This document shows positions 11,301-17,163 of a DNA stretch of 64,000 nucleotides, piece after piece. Positions within the stretch are counted from its first letter, which is position 1; each line of letters opens with the position of its first letter. Below the pieces are notes generated by a model. The model had not been told where the DNA came from. It worked only from the letters and a program-made list of their open reading frames with translations, and did not search any database. The translations under genes and the position numbers were made by a program. Source of the stretch: Microscilla marina ATCC 23134. Its GTDB lineage: Bacteria; Bacteroidota; Bacteroidia; Cytophagales; Microscillaceae. Location: assembly GCF_000169175.1 (NCBI RefSeq), contig NZ_AAWS01000043.1:1-64000 (forward strand), in the 5' to 3' direction.

Positions 11301-14300
11301 GCAAAAAGCCGATGGTACAGTATTGAAAGACGACCAGGGCAATACAATTACTGCGGCAAGTATTGAAGACCTCGCTCCGGGCGACTATAAGTTAATAGTG
11401 ACCGTAGGTGGCATTTGTCCCAACGAGAAACCCTTTACCATAGAGGCTTACAAACCGCTGGTAGAGTTGTTGGTGGCAGAAGTGGCGCTGCAAGAATGCG
11501 AAGTAGTAGCCCACGCTGAACTAACTACTGAGGGAGCAGCCCAATACCCCAATGGAGCGTATAAAATTACCTGGTATGAATTGCCCATTGACGATAGCTT
11601 TACCCCAGGCAACGAACAAGACTCCACCAAGTATGCTTTCATCTACGAAGCCACCGTATTGGCGGCTGTGTCGTCTACCGAACCCGATATAAAAGATACC
11701 ATTCCGAGAGATAAAATGGAAAGTGAGGGTTGGTATTATATTGAGATAAGCGGACCAGACGGGTGTGTGGTCAAGGGTGAATATACCCACATTGAAAAAC
11801 CACGCATAAAGCGGGTATATGACCTCAGCTTGCGCTGGAAAACACCAGAGGTAAAACCTAAAGAGCCTGAATTGCCCAGGTTTGAGTTTGATGTGGCGTT
11901 TCAAGATGCCAAAGAAACCATCAACACCCAAACCAGCAAGTGTATAGAAGACCAACAAGATGTATTGGCGGCTACGTTCAAAGCCAACTGTGTGGCGCCC
12001 GACGATGAACTATCGGTCACTTTTGAACAAAAGCAACACCACTACACCTTGTACTATTTTGACCGCGCCGGGCAACTGACCCAAACCGTGCCGCCAGCTG
12101 GGGTAAAGCCCTTAACTACGGCCACCCGCAGCCAACGCCCGGCACACACTATGCGCACTACTTACAACTACAACAGTTTGGGGCAAATGGTGAACCAACA
12201 TACCCCCGATGGGGGCACCACCAACTTTGTGCACGATGACAAAGGGAGGATTCGCTTTTCGCAAAATGACAAACAAAAAGATGAAAATGCTTATGCTTAT
12301 GTAAAATATGATGCCTTGGGCAGAACCATAGAGGCAGGGCGTGCCACCCAGTTTATCGACAATGGGCAAACCCTGGCCTTTCCAGCGAATGCCTTTGAGA
12401 TTGGGCAGGTAAACCTGAATGATGTGTTGGCGGGCAACAATTCCTTCCCGAATACCGGGCTGAGCGAGCAGGTATTGAGCTTTTATAATGTGCCGGGCGC
12501 CTTTGCCAACGACCAACATACAGACAAAAATGCCTTTTACTTCAATGAAGCCAATACCCAGACCTATTTGCGCAACCGGGTGAGCTATACATTGGCGTAT
12601 AACCAAGGCAGCACCGACCCCGTGCGCACTTATTTTAGCTATGATCCGCACGGCAATGTTACCTGGCTGGTGCAAGAAACCCCCGGCTTAGACAATGGCA
12701 AAACGGGCAGCGAAAAATTCAACTACCGCATGCACCTTGCCTACGACTACGACTTGATCAGTGGCAAAGTGCTCAAGGTGAGGTTCAACGACGATACCAG
12801 TCGTGCCGACCGTTTCTTGCACCGTTATGCCTACGACGAAGACAACCGATTGACCCTGGTAGAAACCTCGCGCGATGGCTATATTTGGGACAAAGACGCG
12901 AAGTATGACTATTACTTGCACGGACCGCTCAAGCGTACCGAATTGGGCGAAGATAAAATTCAGGGCGTAGACTATGCCTACACCATCCACGGGTGGATCA
13001 AGGGAATGAACAGCCCAATACTGGATGTAAACCAAGACTTGGGCGGCGATGGTAAATCGGGCAGTGCTTTTGCCCCCGATGTATGGGGTATGTCGCTTAC
13101 TTTTTACGACGGCGATTTTGTCCACAACAACGGTAACTCGGCATTTGCCCATACTGGAGCCTATACTTTGAAACCGGGCGCCAATCGCAACCTCTACAAT
13201 GGCAACATTGCTACCTGGACCAGTGCCTTGCGAGGGGTGAGCCAACACCAACAGATACAAAGGGCTTTTCAGTACAAGTACGACCGCCTGAACCGGATCA
13301 AAACGGCGCACATGTATGAGTGGAACGGCACCGCCTGGGCGACTGCGGCTACTAATAACGCCTTGCACACCAACTATAGCTACGATGGCAACGGCAACTT
13401 GCTGACCCTAAAACGCTACGACAAAACGGGTAGCTTGCTGGATGACTTGACCTATAGTTACAAAACCAAAACCATCAACGGCATTGCCCAGCCGATCAAC
13501 CAACTGGACAAAGTGACGGATGCAGTGACGGGCAACAAAATTGAGAAAGAGGTGACGGGCACCAACCAGTATGACTACGATGACATAGGCAACCTGGTAC
13601 ACGACCACGCTGAAGACATTGTGATTGTGTGGAACATACAAGGCAAGGTAAGCGAGGTACGCCCTGCCACCGACACCTCCAAAAAGCCCCACATTCGCTA
13701 TTGGTACGATGCCAGCGGCAACCGCCTCAAAAAAGAAGTGAGCTATTCGCCTACTATAGCGGCAGCCACTGATAACAGGGGAGGTTTTGTAAGAAGCTTT
13801 GCCGATGCCCCCGAAAAGGTGAAAGTGAGCTACTACACCCGCGATGTAGACGGCAACACCATGGCGATTTATGACCAGGCGTACGACCAAACCAATAGTA
13901 CCTGGAAAACCACCCAAAAAGAGTTAAGTTTGTACGGCAGCGAGCGTTTGGGTACGGTAGAAACTAGTCAACCATTGAGCAATGTATCTGGTATTACCAA
14001 TGCTGTAGCGCGTTTGGTGGGCGAAAAACGCTACGAGCTCAAAGATCATTTGGGCAATGTACGTTCGGTAGTGACCGACCAAAAACGTTATATAGAAGAA
14101 AACGGCTTATTTACCGAATATGCCAATGTACGTACCTTCAAAAACTACTACCCCTTTGGGATGAAACAGCCCGGCGATGAGATTGACCCGATGCTGACCC
14201 CGGCAAGCTTGCCTACTGCCTGGACAGTGGTTACTCAACAAGGGTGGGAAGGTGACCCTCAGCAAAACGCCCTTAAGGTGAGTTTGAGCACGACACCCAC

Positions 14301-15603
14301 CACGGCATTGTGGGAGGTAAGTAAAACCCATGACTCGAAAGTACAAGGCACTTACCAAATTGGTTTTGACCTGGTGTTGGAAACCAACAGCGACAATCAG
14401 CTCACTATAACGGTCAAAGATTCGGTGAGTGGTCAAGTGCTCAAAGAGCAAGTGTTTACGACAGCGGGCAGCCACCAGGTAGGCTACCAGGCTATAGGCG
14501 ACAAAACCCAGGTAGTGTTCAAACTGACCGACCCTACCCCTAATGTGGGGAGTTTGCTGGAAGTAGTGGGCATTACTTTTAATAAAACTGATTTTGGTGA
14601 CTACCGTTATGGATTTAATGGCAAAGAGAACGATCAGGAGTGGGGCAAACTGATTCAGGATTATGGTGCAAGACTTTACAACCCTGCATTAGGACGGTGG
14701 TGGAGTGCTGATCCAAAAGAAAGCAAGTACCCTAGTTTAAGTTCTTATCATGCTATGGGTAATAATCCTATTATAACTATTGATCCTGATGGTAAAGAGA
14801 ATATTGTTGTCATAGGTAATCAAGGTGTAACGTTGAGTGCTGATAGGCGAGCTTATCCTAATAACCCTGAAAAAAGTATGTTTCTTCAGGCAGGCATAGA
14901 AGAGGCAAGAACTTTAAAAAATAATAAAACGCAAAATGGTGAAGCTACCACTATCATTGTATATGAGGGTACTTATACAAAAATCCAACTTAGCTATTAT
15001 AAGCGCATTGCTGCTGAATCAAAGGTTAACTTTATTGTTGTTAAAAATAACAAACAACTTGTTACCTATGTAAATAAAAGCGGAGGGTATGTCAACGGAA
15101 AGCGTTCAAAGCGATGGAAAGACTTAATTACTGATTTTAGTTATATTGGACACGCAGGACCTGAAGCTCTCTATACTGGTTATGAAGCAGACGGAAAAAA
15201 GAAAAGTATAAAGGAGAGTTTAGATCCTTGGAAAATCTCTTCTGAGGCTTTTCATAAAAATGCATTTTGCCATTTGAATGGTTGTGGTACAGGAGCAGAT
15301 AAAATAGTACAAAGGAATGGTTCTGTAGTAAAAGGTGATTATGCGGTGTTCCTACGGTTTAAAGGTGGAAAGAAGTATAGAGGACTTGCAAGGTCTTTAA
15401 AAACTTATAGAACCCCTATTTATTGGAGATTTAACGGGGAGTATAAGCCATCAGTCTTTAGGTATGCACGTCCTATAAATCGGAAGTTTTTACTAAAGAA
15501 AAAGAAGTTAGGGCGAGAAAAAAATCCTACTAGGAATAATAACAATAATTTAAACACAGGAAGTCAAAAAAATACAAGAGTAAATGGGAGGGCTTTAAAG
15601 TAG
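5332..15603 (+). CDS. Giant Sec-exported RHS-repeat protein with caspase-like variable tip
   Basis: I choose ATG 5332 (3423 residues); the frame extends upstream to GTG 5275, but the signal peptide (hydrophobic core, ending FAQAQ near residue 45) begins here. Order of parts: NWNTAANWD-type surface motif and repetitive strands suggesting a beta-helix (about 50-600); PKD-like or Ig-like modules (about 740-1000); six or seven SBBP propeller blades with DAAGNVYVTG-type repeats (about 1015-1455); more Ig-like modules (to about 2150). RHS repeats follow (YDALGR, YDGNGNL, YDDIGNLVHD, YDASGNRL; about 2230-2900). The RHS core ends near 3160 (ELKDHLGNVRS, YGARLYNPALGRWWSADP, GNNPIITIDPDG). The last 260 residues are a different, AT-rich module with IGHAG (His3274) and NGCGTG (Cys3318), spaced like a caspase/CHAT-type dyad. 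RHS proteins encapsulate and deliver C-terminal toxins in known families; export here is by Sec, and how it crosses the outer membrane is unknown. The peptidase call for the tip is inference from two motifs. Confidence 0.85.
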   Translation: MKKHQTLKKNKPPKYLGKFGRGWSTLKAGLLLVSLLAISHFAQAQVTYNTWLGGHNNNDWNTAANWDQSRVPLATDHVKINAGTVNLNGSHTTAGFWVTNVATVNIGAANTLTVNGSSTITNGQLNGGKLISNGSNTHDFFTTNATLFTEVEAVAREVNLTSSQFHEKVRFTKMLNASYSNGNTYHQEATFIGKGGSAWYVSYAAADTFKSHIIVGGDSGTYVTVGSQSFTTTLLDGKKVLIDQNNSTFAGLSLIKLHQKGSTLQNFDLQGTLVLKNCIWEAAAVTSVNARVLSAYSVYHGEAIFEAGHYPQSQSYGNTYHQEASFTVSNSSNYGWYVSRTDPDIFHEDVTLGGHVYSLMYFGGDQTTIIPDGKALKLAPNNYYPTVLDIKNVHQQGNTPQELHAGQNVHLTNNQWEGELSVKAVRIIGKNSTYHNNVSFSSGSYPGGSINGDTYHKQMTINHTGAYDWHIANTTPNIYHGALLLRVEGQGKLHMAYGAGTHRFAHDIVLERKHAVGKVVFGAGGGQTILEGDNLQTIRAVTGKVGEADFHHLKINKTTNHVDLQTNINIVGTLEFAQGLVKATPESSGLLTFDTNGSYQNISATSHASGQVRKKGTGDFTFPLGDGTQLHPLTLSNLSTLAWINAYYKGSNQPTGQAVGGVCYKMNDCEHWVVKSTSPVSFQAAVGTANACDLPAKPVLMWYNNTDWETLNTTHNTSSQTLNANQTTGTLKNITHYLTYGEAVEVGPISTAGNGGVTCQNTSHTYTVPLVADAAYQWTVPAGWTITQGQGTHQMTVNIGANAATGGNEIQVTYTKNGCTTLPGKFIVIINPVPTTAGTISGASEVCVATQNLNYSVTAIGGADEYVWTLPVGMVQAGTGVSGTINTQDNFINVDVLGSFNGGDITVKGSNAQCSAGIESTLAVTQKAGANVVLTITQQNTCSTAADGSIEVTTDAVSYTLFKNGQEVSTHKDVAVSTSPFTIANLGDGDYYLKVMQSGGCNTLSDTVTLKTDDLVWVRQLGSSGLDDVYASATDAVGNVYVTGVFNQTLTLGEGAHQVTLSTSGAYDMFVAKYSPDGKLQWAKKAGGNLDDYANNIDVDAAGNVYVTGFFKGTATFEHIVVATPTPHNVLNSNMFVAKYDTQGNLLWFNRSSDAHVAQGKGVKVDPSGNVFVSGWFYSTIDFNGAKQMTSAGRSDPFLAKYDANGNFLWAQSGGSDTLDHAYNMEVDQAGNAYLLGNFADTSTFSGQTIESKGLQDFFVAKYTPTGTLAWIKSGGGSGNESVQTKAVVDAAGNVYLAGYFNQNISFDGQQLTSSTSIFDMFVVKYNAQGSLQWAQAGNSSFGIVATGIALAPTGDVYVGGWSQGQTYLGTNQQLLQSEGLVGFVAQYTPDGIVKQIDKKITGPKVVNSTWPFWVNNLNIVGQNELYMIGGLATTATYGNTTSLTNKGSVDGYLAKFSNKGTATLTGITGTANGCAGATQNYLATGVSGVTSYNWELSAGLEEAGTGRTGTFSTNTPQVAVTFLAGNASGTIKVSGTGSCGVTAVVTQAVSIGTTPTGTGTITGAAADCANQTASFSTTAIAGASQYIWTFTPDDSNIAPTITTTNTPAYSFALSHSGQLTVKGSNSCGEGALSNPLAVIVHPLPEVTAGSASVTTCMNAMGGELAFNLAFSGAATYTVLKNGALYNNLVDQTATAGTLNLSSLPLGTYQVTLTTAQGCVATSSNTVTDGSPVITGIETSAISCDASKMGVFANSKIRFDIRTGKVPAGFADYTYALLDEQGNVIVPETVISNAGNILAVDDVVLTVPNPVQGAEYALVLKAYKNLDPVSTGCTTCRVTYCEARKNIKFATLGINASLLGDDPQYVCDAAGTKTIQFQVGVTTNDLSLAPAGGFKMELYSESAGLVASKTEATLPANNSWNIDNIGVGKYTAYFYGGLNNYNCQKKVTFEVEDLEVDITMNTTSETCLNAQDGKANVVVVGAKKEVTYEWQKADGTVLKDDQGNTITAASIEDLAPGDYKLIVTVGGICPNEKPFTIEAYKPLVELLVAEVALQECEVVAHAELTTEGAAQYPNGAYKITWYELPIDDSFTPGNEQDSTKYAFIYEATVLAAVSSTEPDIKDTIPRDKMESEGWYYIEISGPDGCVVKGEYTHIEKPRIKRVYDLSLRWKTPEVKPKEPELPRFEFDVAFQDAKETINTQTSKCIEDQQDVLAATFKANCVAPDDELSVTFEQKQHHYTLYYFDRAGQLTQTVPPAGVKPLTTATRSQRPAHTMRTTYNYNSLGQMVNQHTPDGGTTNFVHDDKGRIRFSQNDKQKDENAYAYVKYDALGRTIEAGRATQFIDNGQTLAFPANAFEIGQVNLNDVLAGNNSFPNTGLSEQVLSFYNVPGAFANDQHTDKNAFYFNEANTQTYLRNRVSYTLAYNQGSTDPVRTYFSYDPHGNVTWLVQETPGLDNGKTGSEKFNYRMHLAYDYDLISGKVLKVRFNDDTSRADRFLHRYAYDEDNRLTLVETSRDGYIWDKDAKYDYYLHGPLKRTELGEDKIQGVDYAYTIHGWIKGMNSPILDVNQDLGGDGKSGSAFAPDVWGMSLTFYDGDFVHNNGNSAFAHTGAYTLKPGANRNLYNGNIATWTSALRGVSQHQQIQRAFQYKYDRLNRIKTAHMYEWNGTAWATAATNNALHTNYSYDGNGNLLTLKRYDKTGSLLDDLTYSYKTKTINGIAQPINQLDKVTDAVTGNKIEKEVTGTNQYDYDDIGNLVHDHAEDIVIVWNIQGKVSEVRPATDTSKKPHIRYWYDASGNRLKKEVSYSPTIAAATDNRGGFVRSFADAPEKVKVSYYTRDVDGNTMAIYDQAYDQTNSTWKTTQKELSLYGSERLGTVETSQPLSNVSGITNAVARLVGEKRYELKDHLGNVRSVVTDQKRYIEENGLFTEYANVRTFKNYYPFGMKQPGDEIDPMLTPASLPTAWTVVTQQGWEGDPQQNALKVSLSTTPTTALWEVSKTHDSKVQGTYQIGFDLVLETNSDNQLTITVKDSVSGQVLKEQVFTTAGSHQVGYQAIGDKTQVVFKLTDPTPNVGSLLEVVGITFNKTDFGDYRYGFNGKENDQEWGKLIQDYGARLYNPALGRWWSADPKESKYPSLSSYHAMGNNPIITIDPDGKENIVVIGNQGVTLSADRRAYPNNPEKSMFLQAGIEEARTLKNNKTQNGEATTIIVYEGTYTKIQLSYYKRIAAESKVNFIVVKNNKQLVTYVNKSGGYVNGKRSKRWKDLITDFSYIGHAGPEALYTGYEADGKKKSIKESLDPWKISSEAFHKNAFCHLNGCGTGADKIVQRNGSVVKGDYAVFLRFKGGKKYRGLARSLKTYRTPIYWRFNGEYKPSVFRYARPINRKFLLKKKKLGREKNPTRNNNNNLNTGSQKNTRVNGRALK

Positions 15604-15610
15604 ATAAGTT

Positions 15611-16282
15611 ATGAGATATATTGTGGTAGTTTATTTAATTTTTCAGACACATTTTATTTTTTCACAGGATTCTTTGTCTATTTTTTTAAAACACCCTAAT
15701 GATCAACTTGATTTATTAGTGGAGGGTATTCAGGTGTCTGGCTCAAGTGTTACATATTTTAAAGTGTTTGGGGATGATTTTGATATTCGTCTTAAACTGG
15801 AACGTTATACAAAAACAGTCAAGTTTTTACAAGAGTTAGTGACTGAAAGAGCAGTTCGGCAAATTTATTTGTCAGGAAATGGAGCTAATCAAAGTCATGC
15901 ATCTACTTTAGAAGTCATTTTTGTTTTTTATTATGGGAAGGCTCAAAAAGATTACTCATTCTATATGAGTAGTAAGCCTAAAAAAAACATAGTATGGAGA
16001 GTTATAACTTTTTGGAAACGCTTCCTTGTTGAACATGGGTGCAAAGATTCATACCAAGTTCACAGAGTTAGAAAAAACGAAACTATTTCTTCTATTGCGA
16101 GAAATTATAGCCTTGATCCAGAGTTATTAGCTTTATTTAATGATATTTACTTTGATATACTAAGACAGTTAAATAATAAGCTGATGGATGTATTGAGTAT
16201 TTATGAGGGCAAGAAAAAATTATTAACTAATGACAAATTACTTATTCCCTGCTTGCCAAAGAAGGTAAGTAAATATGAATAA
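15611..16282 (+). CDS. Secreted LysM-domain protein, candidate immunity or partner of RHS tip
   Basis: It starts 7 bp after the RHS stop codon, so the two are almost certainly co-transcribed. The product is 223 residues: a short signal peptide (residues 1 to about 19, ending IFSQ), a middle part of unknown fold (about 20-145), and a C-terminal LysM-like domain (about 150-218; the order is YQVHRVRKNETISSIARNY, an ELLALFN segment, then LLIPCLP). LysM binds peptidoglycan or related glycans, so the protein should sit at the cell wall in the periplasm. Like the RHS tip, and unlike the RHS body, the gene is strikingly AT-rich and uses TTA, AAT and ATT codons freely, which fits a tip-plus-partner cassette. 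Immunity is inferred from position only; an accessory or anchoring role is equally open. Confidence 0.7.
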   Translation: MRYIVVVYLIFQTHFIFSQDSLSIFLKHPNDQLDLLVEGIQVSGSSVTYFKVFGDDFDIRLKLERYTKTVKFLQELVTERAVRQIYLSGNGANQSHASTLEVIFVFYYGKAQKDYSFYMSSKPKKNIVWRVITFWKRFLVEHGCKDSYQVHRVRKNETISSIARNYSLDPELLALFNDIYFDILRQLNNKLMDVLSIYEGKKKLLTNDKLLIPCLPKKVSKYE

Positions 16283-17163
16283 CCACCCCCAGTTCTTTTA
16301 AGCCCTGGATAATGCGTCATTAATAATCGCAGAAAAACCTTCTACGCTCGTTTTTCGGAATACTGAAAAGTGCCCTCAGGTGCTGGAATCAGGGTCGGTT
16401 GCTAAAAGTCTTCCGAAGGGGACTTGAAAGTGTAAAATAATGACAAGTCTGTGACTTGTTTTGCGATAGCAAAGTATGCGAAGCCTGTTCAATTTAAAAC
16501 CAGGCTGGTTTAAGTTTGGCTCTTATTAAGCATCCTGCGGATACATTTTAGGAGTGTGCGAAGTTTTTAAAATATCTGATATACAGGTATTTATGTATAA
16601 ATTAAAGTGATAAGTGTAGGGGCAATCCCTTGCTGTAATGCAATGGAAGTTCGCGATTTATCGGAATGGTTGCCCTAGTGAAGAGTAAACATGAGTATAC
16701 AATAATCCTTCAGCCCAATTCTTTATAAGAGCCTTAAGTTTAAACGTAGTGGTAACTTAAATCAACAAATAGTAGGAAGTTTGTAACTTTCCAAAATAAA
16801 CCAAAGCCCAAATCAGGTAAAACTGTTTTTGGGCTTTTTGCATTATTTTTAGGCGAAGTAAAAGTGTTTTCTTATTGGTTTGGCAAAAATAACCAGGAGC
16901 ATCACTGTGTTTTGCCTGACAAAGAAAGATATATTTAAAAAAGTAGGAAATATTTGATTTACGAATTTATTCAAAACTATAGATTAGTCAAATTGATCAA
17001 AATAAAATAATCAAGAGGTGAATCGTTTTTTTACTTATAAAAGGGTAGTCGGGTACATTGAAAGCAAGAAAATTTTTTTTGCAAAAACTGTCCTTTTACC
17101 ACCCACAAAAAAGTACTTAATATAGGAACGACCTGAACTATACCACCCAATGTGGTCATACTG
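16283..17163. other. Intergenic region of about 880 bp, no gene seen
   Basis: No supportable ORF, tRNA or known RNA is visible. It contains an imperfect long-range palindrome at about 16617-16677 (AGGGGCAATCC against GGTTGCCCTA), a strong terminator at 16803-16840, and a motif at 17016-17037 (AGAGGTGA, 2 bases, CGTTTTTTTACT) repeated with a 4-base spacer at 34661-34684. The part just after the LysM gene is GC-richer than that gene and looks like decayed or host-like sequence at the end of the RHS tip cassette. Confidence 0.5.
16803..16840. terminator. Rho-independent terminator between LysM gene and barrel-like gene
   Basis: AAAGCCCAAA (16803-16812) pairs with TTTGGGCTTT (16828-16837), a 10-bp stem with a loop of about 15 bases followed by TT. 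With A-rich and T-rich flanks it can work in both directions; on the + strand it separates the RHS/LysM unit from the gene at 17164. Confidence 0.75.

Noticed and set aside
12112-13368. Long frames on the strand opposite the RHS gene
   Set aside because: They are antisense shadows of a gene with strong RHS repeats and consistent codon use on the + strand.
16617-16677. Hairpin-like segment after the LysM gene as possible structured RNA
   Set aside because: Pairing is imperfect over a 40-base loop, and no known RNA motif or second copy was seen in the window.
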